Numbered from the stretch's first letter, positions 25,665 to 36,321 are shown. The stretch: DNA of 64,000 nucleotides from Verrucomicrobiaceae bacterium (GCA_019694165.1 JAIBCL010000018.1:62001-126000), one strand, 5' to 3'. Notes: a model not told the origin generated them from the letters alone. Numbers and translations: made by a program.

Positions 25665-26735
25665 ATGACTTGCATCCTCGCGCTGGAGACTTCGTGTGAC
25701 GAAACCGCCGCCGCCATTTGCGACGCGGACGGCGCCATCCTCGCCAGCCGTATCGCCTCCCAGGCGGAGATTCACCGGCGTTACGGCGGCGTGGTGCCCG
25801 AGGTGGCGTCGCGGAATCACATCGTGCATGTGCGCCCGCTCGTCGAGCAAGTGCTCGCGGACGCACGCATGACGCTGCGTGATGTGGCCGCCTTCGCCGC
25901 CACCAGCGGGCCCGGCCTCGCCAGCTCGCTGCTCATCGGCACGTCAATGGCCAAGGCGCTGGCTGTGGCGGAGCGGAAGCCGTTTCTCGCGGTGAACCAC
26001 ATGGAGGGGCATTTGCTCTCGCCGTTCATGAATGGCGGCACTGGGATGGGGGCCGCGGATGATGAAGCAGAGTGCAGGCCGGAGGCTTCCGCCACCCCTG
26101 ACACCATCCGACCGAACGTATCTCTCATCGTCAGCGGCGGCCACACCATGCTCGTGCTCGTGCGCCGTGTGGCGGATTACCAACTGATCGGCCGCACGCG
26201 CGATGACGCGGCGGGCGAGGCTTTCGACAAGATCGCGAAGATGCTGGGCCTGCCCTACCCAGGCGGCCCCGAGATCGACAAACAGGCGCGCGAGGGCGAT
26301 CCGCACGCCATCGACTTCCCGCGCACGATGATGGCAGGCGGGAACTTCGAATTCAGCTTCAGCGGCTTGAAGACCGCGGTGCTCTACGAGTTGCCGAAAC
26401 TGGACTTCACCCGGCCACAGACTCTGCCTGACGTGTGCGCCTCCGTGCAGGAAGCCATCGTCGATGTGCTCGTGGAAAAACTCGTCGCCGCCGCGCGCCG
26501 GCATCGTCAGACGCTCGTCACCGTCAGCGGCGGCGTGAGCTGCAACCGTCGCCTGCGGGAAAAGCTCGCCGAGCGCTGCGGATGCGAGTGTTTGCAGCTC
26601 CTTCTCGCCCGGCCCGAGCACAGCACCGACAATGCGGCCATGATCGCCTTTGCCGCCGCGCAGCGCTTCAAGCTCGGCAGCCGGTCGCCGCTCGAGGTGG
26701 ATGTCGATCCGAATCTGCCGCTCGTGACGGCGTGA
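25665..26735 (+). CDS. tsaD: tRNA N6-adenosine threonylcarbamoyltransferase
   Basis: TsaD transfers the threonylcarbamoyl group to A37 of ANN-decoding tRNAs. The 356-residue protein begins at the ATG 25665 with the ASKHA motif (Leu-Glu-Thr-Ser-Cys-Asp-Glu-Thr). The metal motif His-Met-Glu-Gly-His (about residues 108-112), the Val-Ser-Gly-Gly-His-Thr loop, Asp-Asp-Ala-Ala-Gly-Glu-Ala-Phe-Asp-Lys and the C-terminal Thr-Asp-Asn-Ala-Ala-Met are all present. The loop between the metal motif and Val-Ser-Gly-Gly-His is about 20 residues longer than in E. coli. Its DNA includes the partial palindrome GGCCGGAGGCTTCCGCC, so it may hold a fourth repeat insertion. A GTG at 25656 is a less likely start. 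Confidence 0.95.
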   Translation: MTCILALETSCDETAAAICDADGAILASRIASQAEIHRRYGGVVPEVASRNHIVHVRPLVEQVLADARMTLRDVAAFAATSGPGLASSLLIGTSMAKALAVAERKPFLAVNHMEGHLLSPFMNGGTGMGAADDEAECRPEASATPDTIRPNVSLIVSGGHTMLVLVRRVADYQLIGRTRDDAAGEAFDKIAKMLGLPYPGGPEIDKQAREGDPHAIDFPRTMMAGGNFEFSFSGLKTAVLYELPKLDFTRPQTLPDVCASVQEAIVDVLVEKLVAAARRHRQTLVTVSGGVSCNRRLREKLAERCGCECLQLLLARPEHSTDNAAMIAFAAAQRFKLGSRSPLEVDVDPNLPLVTA

Positions 26736-26751
26736 TCCCGGTCCCGTCCGC

Positions 26752-26822
26752 TGTGGCACCAGCCGGCAAAGCAGGCTGGCTGCTCCGGTCGTCTGCCAAG
26801 CTGGCGGGCTGCTGCGCCCGGC
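26752..26822. repeat. Short GC-rich repeat element between tsaD and the SHD1 gene
   Basis: Two imperfect direct copies of about 30 bp lie side by side (blocks GGCAAAGCAGGCTGGCTGCT and CAAGCTGGCGGGCTGCTG). GCCGGC/GGCTGG-type complementarity within and between them would allow hairpins. It fills about half of the 138-bp gap. It is probably another REP-like element. No conserved gene lies in it. Confidence 0.5.
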
Positions 26823-26873
26823 CGAAAAAAGCTTGCTCAGGCCTCAGCGCCGGGCGCAGAATCCGCGCTGTTC

Positions 26874-28376
26874 ATGAATCTGACACCACTCACTCTAGTG
26901 CCGTTTTTCGTCGCTGTCGCGGCAGGCATCTCGTCCGCGGAGAGCCGTACATGGACGAACGCCCAGGGAAAACAGATCCAGGCCGCGCTCGTACGCGTCG
27001 ATGGCGGCAATGTGATCTTAAGTCTCGCGAGCGGTCAGCCCGCCACCGTCGCGCTCGCCAGCCTCTCGCCCGCGGACCAGGAGTACGCACGGCTTCACGC
27101 CGCCGACACCGCGGGCGATGGCGCGCGCAAGCCCTGGAACCAGCGCAGCATGCCCAGCTCCGTCAGCGAGCGGCAGATCGACATGAACGTCCGCCTCGTC
27201 AAGGATTCGCCCGGCGACTACGTGTACCGCTCCGGAAATTTTGAGTTCCGTTCGACGGCGAAGCTCGGCCTCATCGTGATGAACGAAGTGTGCCGCATGT
27301 TCGAGAGCACGCACGAGCTGGTGGGCAGTCTGCCCTGGGGCATCGTGCCGCGGCCCGAGGAGGGGCGGCAGGTCTTCATGGCCGAACTCTTCGAGACGCG
27401 CGAGCAGTACCTCGCCACCGGCGCTCCCGAGTGGAGCGGCGGCTACTATTCCAGCAAGGACAAGATATTCCGCATCCCCTTCAAGGAACTCGGCCTCTCC
27501 TCGAAGGGAAAGGTTTACACCCGCACCGGTCCCATCAACAACGACACCATCACCCACGAGATCACCCACCAGATGATGCACGAGTACCTGCCTTACGTGC
27601 CTGTGTGGCTGCTCGAGGGCACCGCCGAGTACACGTCGAATCTCCCTTACAAAGGCGGCGTCTTCAACATCGCCGCCGCCGTCCCCGGCTTCAAAGACAT
27701 GCGCGCGGAGTTCCGCAAGCCGCGCCAGCGCGGACTCTCCTTCTACCGCCGCTACGCCCCGAAGTGGATCGGCGTACCGGAGCTGTGGCGTTTTACCACC
27801 TCCATCACCGAACGTGACGGAAACAGACCGGCCGCCGTGCCGGAGAAAAAACAGGACGCCTCCGGCGGCGTGACTCCAGGCCAAGTGCCCGGCCCATTGA
27901 ATGTCACCCTCGTCACGAAGCCCGAGGACCTCGCCGACCGCTACTTCTCGTCTCACACACTCGTCTTTTTCTTCGTACATCTAGACGGCAGCGGCAAGGG
28001 CGAGCGACTCAAACGCTACTTTGACGCCTTGTATGAGGAGAAGAAGAAGTGGCCGTCCTTCTGGAAGGAAGTCGGTGCCTACAACAAGAAGCTCGACGAA
28101 CTGCGGCCCGCATATGCCGCCTACCGCCAGGCGATGGACGAATTCATGAAAATGCCCGGCGTCAAAGACCTCGGCGGCGGCCGCTTCGAGTACCCCAAGA
28201 GCCTCACCCCGCCGCAGGCCCCGCCCGCCGCGCCAAAAGTGCCCGTTCCGCCCGACAACACCGACCCCGGAGCCGTGCGCACCAAACATCTCGACGTCCT
28301 CCTCGACGGCCGGACGCTCGAACAGCTCGAATCCGAAGTTCGCGCCGCCTATCAGAAAATCGGCGCGCCGCTATGA
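26874..28376 (+). CDS. Secreted protein with SHD1-like domain and HExxH peptidase-like domain
   Basis: A 500-residue exported protein. A signal peptide (about 1-22) is followed by an SHD1-like beta domain (about 24-75) that begins Arg-Thr-Trp-Thr-Asn and ends Leu-Ser-Pro-Ala-Asp-Gln-Glu-Tyr, a module common in Planctomycetes and Verrucomicrobia. The central region contains Thr-His-Glu-Ile-Thr-His-Gln-Met-Met (about 225-233), an HExxH zinc-peptidase motif, with Leu-Glu-Gly-Thr-Ala-Glu-Tyr about 20 residues later supplying the third ligand, as in gluzincins. The C-terminal region ends in a Pro-rich linker and helix. The substrate is unknown. A second SHD1-containing protein starts at 34563, so the domain is used at least twice in this window. 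Confidence 0.75.
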   Translation: MNLTPLTLVPFFVAVAAGISSAESRTWTNAQGKQIQAALVRVDGGNVILSLASGQPATVALASLSPADQEYARLHAADTAGDGARKPWNQRSMPSSVSERQIDMNVRLVKDSPGDYVYRSGNFEFRSTAKLGLIVMNEVCRMFESTHELVGSLPWGIVPRPEEGRQVFMAELFETREQYLATGAPEWSGGYYSSKDKIFRIPFKELGLSSKGKVYTRTGPINNDTITHEITHQMMHEYLPYVPVWLLEGTAEYTSNLPYKGGVFNIAAAVPGFKDMRAEFRKPRQRGLSFYRRYAPKWIGVPELWRFTTSITERDGNRPAAVPEKKQDASGGVTPGQVPGPLNVTLVTKPEDLADRYFSSHTLVFFFVHLDGSGKGERLKRYFDALYEEKKKWPSFWKEVGAYNKKLDELRPAYAAYRQAMDEFMKMPGVKDLGGGRFEYPKSLTPPQAPPAAPKVPVPPDNTDPGAVRTKHLDVLLDGRTLEQLESEVRAAYQKIGAPL

Positions 28377-28645
28377 CGGCGGCGGCACGGAGCGGGAAGA
28401 CATTCACCTGCGGTGACGAGATGCGCAGAGTTGCCGCCGGAAAAGACCCGCCGGCAGGCGCGAACACGGTGCTCCGCGGCAGAGATGCGCGGTCCATTCG
28501 TGATGCGTTTCCGGCGGGAAGCAGCGGCTTTCACGACCTCCGTCCGGTGAGTCGGAAGAAGAGTGGCGGCAGGTTGAGATCGTCTTCAGAAACGTACTCG
28601 TGCTGATCGTCGCGTTCAGCGGCCTCGCCTGTCCGGGGCTGCGCA
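28377..28645. other. Gene-poor gap between converging genes
   Basis: These 269 bases separate the SHD1/peptidase gene from serA, whose stop codons face each other. One minus-strand frame immediately after serA reads about 35 residues with natural-looking composition (ending Leu-Pro-Pro-Leu-Phe-Phe-Arg-Leu-Thr-Gly-Arg-Arg) but has no convincing start. It could be the tail of a decayed gene. No clear terminator with a T-tract is visible. Confidence 0.4.
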
Positions 28646-30247
<1,602 letters not shown>

Positions 30248-30425
30248 AGTCAGGCGGCGATGCGGGGAATGCGGACACTAGACAAGAATGCCACGCCGAC
30301 AACCCGCAAAGGCGGTGTTTTTCCGCGCTGCGGCGGTCTTGCGCGGGCGCTGGATACTGGCCGCGTGCATCTGCACTCGCACCGGCGTTTGCTCCCAGCT
30401 TGATTTCAGGTATTCTCCGCGCCCC

Positions 30426-31022
30426 ATGGCACTCGCAAAAGTCACCCAAGTCGCCGGAACCGGCGTTTACGTCCCAGGTTCAGACATCGATACGGACCGC
30501 ATCATTCCCGCCCGCTTCATGAAGTGCGTCACCTTTGACGGACTCGGCGAGTATGCCTTCTATGACGTCCGCTATGACAAGGACGGCAAGCTCAAGGGCC
30601 ATCCGCTCGACGATCCGCGCTTCAAGGGCGCCGGCATCCTGCTTTCCGGGTCGAACTTCGGCTGCGGCAGTTCCCGTGAGCACGCACCGCAGGCGCTCTA
30701 TCGCTTCGGCATCCGCGCCGTCATCGCCGAGAGCTTCGCCGAGATATTTTTCGGCAATTGCACCACGCTCGGCATCCCGTGCGTCGTCGCGTCTGGTACG
30801 GACATCCGCATGCTGGCCGCCGAGATCGAGCGCAATCCGCAGCTCGAAGTCACCGTCGATGTCGCCGCCGGTCGTGTGTCGTTTGAAGACCAGGACTTCC
30901 CCATCAGCGTCCCCGACACCGCCCGCGAAGCCCTCACCACCGGCCAGTGGGACCCCATCGCGGGCCTCCTCGAGAACAAGGAAGCCGTGCATCAGCGCAT
31001 GACGGCGCTCGGCTGGGTGTGA
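30426..31022 (+). CDS. leuD: 3-isopropylmalate dehydratase small subunit
   Basis: Swivelling small subunit, 198 residues, of the Fe-S isomerase that converts 2- to 3-isopropylmalate in leucine synthesis. The ATG at 30426 is chosen over upstream in-frame codons because the family begins with a short strand leading to Ile-Asp-Thr-Asp-Arg-Ile-Ile-Pro. The Gly-Ser-Asn-Phe-Gly-Cys-Gly-Ser-Ser-Arg-Glu-His active-site loop (about residues 75-86) is intact, followed by Ser-Phe-Ala-Glu-Ile-Phe-Phe-Gly-Asn. The large subunit leuC is not in the window, so the two are unlinked here or lie further away. Confidence 0.95.
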   Translation: MALAKVTQVAGTGVYVPGSDIDTDRIIPARFMKCVTFDGLGEYAFYDVRYDKDGKLKGHPLDDPRFKGAGILLSGSNFGCGSSREHAPQALYRFGIRAVIAESFAEIFFGNCTTLGIPCVVASGTDIRMLAAEIERNPQLEVTVDVAAGRVSFEDQDFPISVPDTAREALTTGQWDPIAGLLENKEAVHQRMTALGWV

Positions 31023-31037
31023 GCGCAGAAGCACCCT

Positions 31038-31979
31038 TCACGATCCGCCAGTCTTCTCCGTCGCGGGCGGTGATTCAAACGCCTCGGTGACCGGCTTGCC
31101 GTCGAAGTCTGCAGGCAGCGGCACATTGAGCAGCCAGAGGGCGGTGGCTGCCGTGTCGAATGTGTTCACCGCAGTGGTGATGGAGTGGCCTTTCTTCACG
31201 CCTTTGCCCCAGGCGATCCACGGGATGTTTCGGTCGTCCGGTGTGTCATCCTTGTGATTCTTTCCCGTGCCGCCGTGGTCGGCGGTGACGAGCACGATAC
31301 TCGAGTCCGTGAGGCCGGCCTTTTCGATGGCGCGGACGATCTGGCCGAGCGCCTGATCGCATACCTTGAACGCCTCCTTCTGCTCGGGTGATCCCCAGCC
31401 GGACTTGTGTCCCGCGGCATCAGCGTCAGGGAAGTGGATGAAGCAGAGACGCGGCTTCTTTTCGGGAATCCACGAAGAAGCTCCCTTTGCCACCGTCTGG
31501 CACGGCACCACGCGCTTCTCGATCTCGTCGGCACCGGCCACGGGTGCGATGTCCTGCGGGCCGCCGAAGTCGAAGACATCGAGCGAGTCCTTCTGCCACA
31601 GATGACGGAACTTCACCTTCCCCACAAAGGCGGCGGTGACGGCGGCCGCATCTCCCTGCTTCACCAGCGAGAAGACCGTGGGCACCTTCACCACGCCGCG
31701 GATGGGCATGTAGTCATTCCACAGAACCTGGTGCTTGTCCGGCCCGAGGCCGGTGAGCATCGAGGTGTGCGAGGGCAGCGTCTTCGGCGGCAATATTGTG
31801 TTGGCCGTCCATGTGACCGCGCCTTCAGCAGCGAGTTTCTTGAGCACCGGCATCTCCGCCTCGTGGATGACCTTCGGCTTTCCTCCGTCGATGCTGACGA
31901 TAAAAACGTGCTCCGCACGCGGTGCGGCGCTGAGAGTGGAGGTGAGGACGGCGAGTGTGAGGACGAACAGCGGGCGCAT
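31038..31979 (-). CDS. Secreted alkaline-phosphatase-superfamily phosphodiesterase/nucleotide pyrophosphatase-like protein
   Basis: A 313-residue exported enzyme of the alkaline phosphatase superfamily. The signal peptide is residues 1-19. The metal motif Ile-Val-Ser-Ile-Asp-Gly appears first (about 27-32), the nucleophile region is Pro-Pro-Lys-Thr-Leu-Pro-Ser-His-Thr-Ser-Met (about 65-75, Thr as nucleophile), and the later ligands are in Phe-Pro-Asp-Ala-Asp-Ala-Ala-Gly-His and Thr-Ala-Asp-His-Gly-Gly. This is the pattern of type I phosphodiesterase/NPP enzymes. It ends 15 bases from the leuD stop, in opposite orientation. The physiological substrate is unknown; phosphate scavenging from nucleotides or lipids is possible. 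Confidence 0.88.
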   Translation of the reverse strand: MRPLFVLTLAVLTSTLSAAPRAEHVFIVSIDGGKPKVIHEAEMPVLKKLAAEGAVTWTANTILPPKTLPSHTSMLTGLGPDKHQVLWNDYMPIRGVVKVPTVFSLVKQGDAAAVTAAFVGKVKFRHLWQKDSLDVFDFGGPQDIAPVAGADEIEKRVVPCQTVAKGASSWIPEKKPRLCFIHFPDADAAGHKSGWGSPEQKEAFKVCDQALGQIVRAIEKAGLTDSSIVLVTADHGGTGKNHKDDTPDDRNIPWIAWGKGVKKGHSITTAVNTFDTAATALWLLNVPLPADFDGKPVTEAFESPPATEKTGGS

Positions 31980-32145
31980 GATCGGGTGATGATGAGTTGG
32001 TGGATGACGGGTGGAAGCGGGGCGCGGTGGAAAACGGACCGCAGTGGCAGGAAACGAAACAAGAGGGTCGATTCGGACGACTGATTTGCGCGCACACCGT
32101 GATCAACCAGCCACCATCAACCCACCACATCCAGCACCTGCCCCC

Positions 32146-34563
32146 TCACTTCTTCCCCACCCACTGCGCGATCGGCACGACGGGTACGGACGGGGCGTCG
32201 GTGCCGAGGGCGAAGGCCACGGCGATGCGCTGCTCGCCCTTCGCCCCCTTGAGCCGCACCTTGAGCACCTTCACCTTTTCCTTTTGCAGATCGCGGTTGC
32301 GCACATCGCCCGGCGGCTTCGCGGGCGGATCCTCGACGACGAACTCCGCGCCCGCGGGCGAGAGCAAGGCGGCGGTGAGCGTGGCTTTGCCGGAGGTGAG
32401 CGTGGCCTTGTTGCCCGCCGCGGTCACGTCGGTCTTTGTGTGCATTTGCCAGTCCACTTCGGAGGTGCCCTTGATGACAAGGTCGTCCTGTAGCAGCACG
32501 TAGGGCTGGGTACCGCGCATCATCAAGATGCCCCGGAGCGCGGACTTGGCCTTGTGGTAGGCATCCGTCATGTTCAGGATGGCCACGCCTTTCTCGGCCG
32601 ATGATTGGAAGGCGGCGCCACTGAAAGCCGCCTTTGCATCGAGTTCCTGATTGCCCGGCAGCGTGACGGGCTTTTGATTCTTCGGCGGCGGCCCCTTGCC
32701 CGCAGGCTTCTTCGGCTCGGGCTTCTCCTCCTCGTCCTTGCCGCCGAGCACCAGGGTGTTCTGGCCTTTGGTGCCTTCGAGATAGAGGGCGTAGCGCTTG
32801 TTGCGGTCAGGTACATCGGGGCTGAAGCCCGGCGCCTTGTCGTCCTCGGGGCCAAGTTCCTCCGCCCAGCGGACGCCACCGGCATCGAGCACAAAGCTGC
32901 CGATGTCGAGCTGCGCGGCGGGCACTTCGTTCCTGCCGCCCTTCATGGCCACGTACATGGCCGCCGGGCTGTCCCACGAGCTGCGCAGGGCGGCCGCCTC
33001 GCCACCCGGTGCCATGAAATCGAGCGCTTCCGGCGTACGGTAGCCGGCCGCCTGCGGGTTGTGATAGATGAGCTGGCCGGCGAGGTCGAGGAAGGCTGCT
33101 TTGTCCACGGAGTCATCCCCTTTGGCCGGCAGCGCCGCCGTGGCGGGCAGGCCGGGATTCCCGTGCACGCCGCTCAGCCAGCTCGACACCCAAGTGCGGG
33201 CCAGCGGGGCCTTCTTCGCATCGCCGTAGTTGAACACGTACTTCGTCGGTCCGGTGAGATGCATGCGCACGGCACCGATCTCCGGGATGCCCTCCAGCAC
33301 GCTGAGACCAAAGTCGTTCCCACACGCCGAGCGCAGCGTCTGGAGCACCATCGCCACATGATCCATCACCCGATCCCCTGCCTCCATGCCCTCGGGCCAG
33401 ACGCCGCCGGGAGAAAACTGCGCCAGACCCTTGCTGAACATCTTGCCCACGGGCTCCAGCGCCTTCTTGGCGGCCGGCGGATCGTCATCCACCATGCAGA
33501 TGGCTGCGAGGACGAGCGCCGAGTACATGCCCATCTCGTCGGCATCGACGAGTTCGGGGCCTTCCGGCTCGCGTTTCTTCGGCGCCTTCGCCGGAGTCTT
33601 GTCCTTCTGCGGCTGGGTGCCTGGCTCCACCTTCTTCGCCGTCGCCGGCACCGGCTCGTTCTTGAGATGTGCGGCGATGGGGTCCACGCCCTTGAGATGG
33701 ATGAATTCCTTGAGCTTGGCGAGCTGCCCCGCATTGAAGCCGTCCTTGAACCAGTCGTAGGCCAGCACACCCGCTATGAGGTGGTCCGTCGTCACCGTCG
33801 GCTCGCCCGGATACCAGTCGCCGTACACATTGTCGGTGACCGACACCATCTCGCGCACGGCACGCTCCTTCCACTTTGGATCACCGTCGATGAAGTTCAG
33901 CGCGCCGAGCAGCGCCACGCGGAAGAGCGTCTGGCTGCCAGGGTTCACCGGGCTGGCCTCGGTGATGTACACGCGTGTCATCTCCGGCTTGGCCAGCAGC
34001 AGCTCGCCGCTCTTCTTCAGATTCGCCAGCATCGCCACGGCCGCCGGATCCTTCGCCGCCATGTCCTTGAGGGCGGCCCAGCCCTGCGCGTTTTGCAGCA
34101 GCCGCGGGCGCACCCGCTGCACGCTCTTCACGAAGTCGGAGCCGGCCGGACCTTTGAATCCGCGCGCCGCGATCGTCTTAAACTCCGGCTTCGGCGGCGC
34201 GGGCTGTCCCTTCGGCGCTGCGGCAGTCTTCACCGGCGCGGCCGGTGCGGCCGGCTTTGTGCCTGGAGCGGCGGGCGCGGCCGCAGGCGTCGGTGTTGGT
34301 GTCGGCGGAGCCGTCAGCTTCTGCCGGATATAGGCGATGTCCGCTTCATTGAGGCGTGCGACAGGAAGCTCGAACTCCTTTCCCTCCGCATTGCGGATTT
34401 TCACGGTCCGCGTCGTCGCATCCGCGCTCACATAAGCCGCCTCGACCGTCTTGCCGCTGGCCTTGTCCGTCCAGGTGCGCATCTCCTGCGCGCCCGCCCG
34501 TGCCAGAGGCATCACGGCAAGAATAGAAATAAAAATCCGGGCGAGAGACAAGTGCGTTTTCAT
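32146..34563 (-). CDS. Secreted SHD1-heparinase II/III-like protein with altered active site
   Basis: An exported protein of 805 residues from the ATG at 34563. After a signal peptide (1-24) comes an SHD1-like domain (about 26-85), a Pro/Ala linker (about 85-135), an alpha/alpha toroid typical of heparinase II/III and alginate lyases (about 140-520, with an Ala-Tyr-Asp-Trp-Phe motif and Val-Trp-Pro-Glu-Gly-Met) and a beta-sandwich with Phe-Val-Leu-Asp-Ala-Gly-Gly-Val-Arg-Trp-Ala-Glu-Glu-Leu-Gly. In active family members the segment before this reads Asn-His-x-His-Leu-Asp; here it is Pro-Ala-Ala-Gln-Leu-Asp, so the usual His is absent. A Lys/Pro/Glu-rich insert breaks the toroid. It may be a non-catalytic binding protein. 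Confidence 0.72.
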   Translation of the reverse strand: MKTHLSLARIFISILAVMPLARAGAQEMRTWTDKASGKTVEAAYVSADATTRTVKIRNAEGKEFELPVARLNEADIAYIRQKLTAPPTPTPTPAAAPAAPGTKPAAPAAPVKTAAAPKGQPAPPKPEFKTIAARGFKGPAGSDFVKSVQRVRPRLLQNAQGWAALKDMAAKDPAAVAMLANLKKSGELLLAKPEMTRVYITEASPVNPGSQTLFRVALLGALNFIDGDPKWKERAVREMVSVTDNVYGDWYPGEPTVTTDHLIAGVLAYDWFKDGFNAGQLAKLKEFIHLKGVDPIAAHLKNEPVPATAKKVEPGTQPQKDKTPAKAPKKREPEGPELVDADEMGMYSALVLAAICMVDDDPPAAKKALEPVGKMFSKGLAQFSPGGVWPEGMEAGDRVMDHVAMVLQTLRSACGNDFGLSVLEGIPEIGAVRMHLTGPTKYVFNYGDAKKAPLARTWVSSWLSGVHGNPGLPATAALPAKGDDSVDKAAFLDLAGQLIYHNPQAAGYRTPEALDFMAPGGEAAALRSSWDSPAAMYVAMKGGRNEVPAAQLDIGSFVLDAGGVRWAEELGPEDDKAPGFSPDVPDRNKRYALYLEGTKGQNTLVLGGKDEEEKPEPKKPAGKGPPPKNQKPVTLPGNQELDAKAAFSGAAFQSSAEKGVAILNMTDAYHKAKSALRGILMMRGTQPYVLLQDDLVIKGTSEVDWQMHTKTDVTAAGNKATLTSGKATLTAALLSPAGAEFVVEDPPAKPPGDVRNRDLQKEKVKVLKVRLKGAKGEQRIAVAFALGTDAPSVPVVPIAQWVGKK

Positions 34564-34666
34564 GGCGGTGGGCGGCTGGTGGACGATCAACGGAAACGGC
34601 CCGCGCACGGCGAACCTAGCCGGGCATCTTGGACGAACCGCGCCCGGCGCGCAACTCCGACGCAAC

Positions 34667-34684
34667 GGGCGGCAAGCACCGCCC
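34667..34684 (-). terminator. Possible terminator hairpin after the epimerase gene
   Basis: A perfect GGGCGG and CCGCCC stem with a 6-base loop lies 14 bases past the stop of the minus-strand epimerase gene. No T-tract follows on that strand, so termination is uncertain; it may act only as a 3' end stabiliser. Confidence 0.4.
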
Positions 34685-34697
34685 AACCACCCGCCGC

Positions 34698-35723
34698 TCA
34701 CGCCTGACCGGCATACCACGCGAGCGCCTCGCGCAGGCCGGCTTCGATGCGGTGCGTGGGTGCGTAGCCGAGCAGCGTCTGCGCCAGCGTGATGTCGGCC
34801 TGCGAGTGGCGGATGTCGCCGGCACGGAAGTCGCGGTACACGGGCTGCGCCTGCGCCACATCGGGGTCGTGCGCGGCAAGGCCGTCGCGGATGGCGGCAA
34901 AGAGATCGTTCAGCGTGGTGCGCCCGCCGAGCGCCACGTTCATCACCTGGCAGTTTACGTCTGGGTTTTCGCTGGTGGCGGCGAGGAGGTTTGCCTGCAC
35001 GACGTTGGCGACGTAGCAAAAGTCGCGGGAGGTGGTGCCGTCGCCGTTGATGAAGACGGGCTCGCAATTCCGGAGTGCGGCCACCCACTTCGGCACGACA
35101 GCGGCGTACGGGCCGTCTGGATCCTGGCGCGGGCCGAAGACGTTGAAGTAGCGCAGGCCCACGGCGGAAAACTTGAAGCAGCGCCAGAAGACGCGGCCGT
35201 AGCCCTCGCACATCGCCTTGCTCGCCGCATAGGGAGAAAGCGGCTGGCCGGTGCGGCTCTCGATCTTCGGGAGGCCCTCGTCATCGCCATAGACGGAGCT
35301 GCTGGAGGCATAGGTCATGCGCCTCGCGCCGGCCTCGCGCGCGGCCATGAGCATGTGCAGCGTGCCGGTGACATTGGCGGCATGGGTGTCCGCCGGGCGC
35401 TCCAGCGAGCGCGGCACGCTGCCGAGCCCGGCCTGGTGCAGCACGTAGTGCGCGCCCTCGCACGCGCGCCGGCAGGTGTCGAGGTCGCGCACGTCGCCAT
35501 CGATGAAACGGAAGTTCGCGCGCACCGGGGAGGGCACGCGGGATAGCACGTCGTCGATGTTCGAGCGGCGGCCGGTGATGAGGCTGTCCATCATGACGAC
35601 TTCCTGTCCGAGCGAGAGGAGCGTCTCCACGAGGTGCGAGCCGATGAAGCCTGCGCCGCCGGTGACTAGCCAGCGCGCGGGCCGGGCGCGGAGCTGGTCT
35701 TGCAGTTGTTCGTAACGCGTCAT
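34698..35723 (-). CDS. NAD-dependent nucleotide-sugar epimerase (WbpP/GalE-like)
   Basis: An extended SDR of 341 residues, resembling UDP-N-acetylglucosamine 4-epimerases used to make surface polysaccharide precursors. The NAD motif Val-Thr-Gly-Gly-Ala-Gly-Phe-Ile-Gly-Ser-His-Leu is at about residues 20-31. Ser-Ser-Ser-Ser-Val-Tyr-Gly-Asp (about 142-149) and the catalytic Tyr-Ala-Ala-Ser-Lys (about 166-170) follow, then Arg-Tyr-Phe-Asn-Val-Phe-Gly-Pro-Arg-Gln. The N-terminal Met-Thr-Arg-Tyr-Glu extension before the Rossmann strand is as in WbpP. A paralogue with the same motifs is at 61481. The start at 35723 is well placed; the frame upstream overlaps other genes. Confidence 0.9.
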   Translation of the reverse strand: MTRYEQLQDQLRARPARWLVTGGAGFIGSHLVETLLSLGQEVVMMDSLITGRRSNIDDVLSRVPSPVRANFRFIDGDVRDLDTCRRACEGAHYVLHQAGLGSVPRSLERPADTHAANVTGTLHMLMAAREAGARRMTYASSSSVYGDDEGLPKIESRTGQPLSPYAASKAMCEGYGRVFWRCFKFSAVGLRYFNVFGPRQDPDGPYAAVVPKWVAALRNCEPVFINGDGTTSRDFCYVANVVQANLLAATSENPDVNCQVMNVALGGRTTLNDLFAAIRDGLAAHDPDVAQAQPVYRDFRAGDIRHSQADITLAQTLLGYAPTHRIEAGLREALAWYAGQA

Positions 35724-35877
35724 GGGAAATCGGGATCGGGTGCGCGCGCGCAGCGGGTGCCGCGCCGTCTGGCCGCCTGCCATCGCATGAAAAGACGCTG
35801 GAGCGCAACGGGCATTTCGAAAAATCTCCGCAGTCCCCGATTCCGTGCGCGGTGCTCCAGTCTTCCGTGCCAGGGAG

Positions 35878-36321
35878 TCACGCACCAGGCCTCGGCGGCG
35901 GCGGCACGATGAGCATCGGGATGCGCGCGCGGTGGCGCACGGACTCGATGGTGCTGCCGCGCAGGATATCGCCCACGATGCCGTGGCCGTGCGATGCCAT
36001 GGCGATGAGATCGACGCCTTCATCCTGCGCCACCTTGAGAATCTGGTCCGGCGGATTGCCGAGCGCGAGCTGCGTGGTGACGCCCAGTCCGGTCTCCCCG
36101 CGCAGCTTCTCGGCCGTGTCTTCGAGGTATTTCCAGTCGGCGCGCATTTCCTCGGATTCGGCGAGATTGAGCTGGTGGAAGTTTCGCGCCACCCAGCCGT
36201 CGGCCACATGGAGCAGCAGCAGCTCGCTTTTCATCAGCGAGGCCAGCGAGGCGACAGCAGCGAGGATTTCCGCGTCGGAGGAGGTGGTGTCGAGCGTGAC
36301 GAGAATCTTTTTGTACAACAT
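35878..36321 (-). CDS. Universal stress protein (UspA family)
   Basis: A 147-residue single-domain Usp. It starts with the family strand (Lys-Lys-Ile-Leu-Val-Thr-Leu-Asp) and near the C-terminus has the ATP-binding pattern Gly-x-Gly-Ile-Val-Gly then nine residues to Gly-Ser-Thr (about 112-125), so it probably binds ATP and dimerises. It lies 39 bases downstream of mntH on the same strand and may be co-transcribed with it, linking it to manganese or oxidative stress response by context only. Confidence 0.93.
   Translation of the reverse strand: MLYKKILVTLDTTSSDAEILAAVASLASLMKSELLLLHVADGWVARNFHQLNLAESEEMRADWKYLEDTAEKLRGETGLGVTTQLALGNPPDQILKVAQDEGVDLIAMASHGHGIVGDILRGSTIESVRHRARIPMLIVPPPPRPGA

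Noticed and set aside
32605-34707. A 700-codon open frame on the plus strand
   Set aside because: It is antisense to the heparinase-like gene, has abnormal composition (Arg, His, Leu) and no domain or signal peptide.
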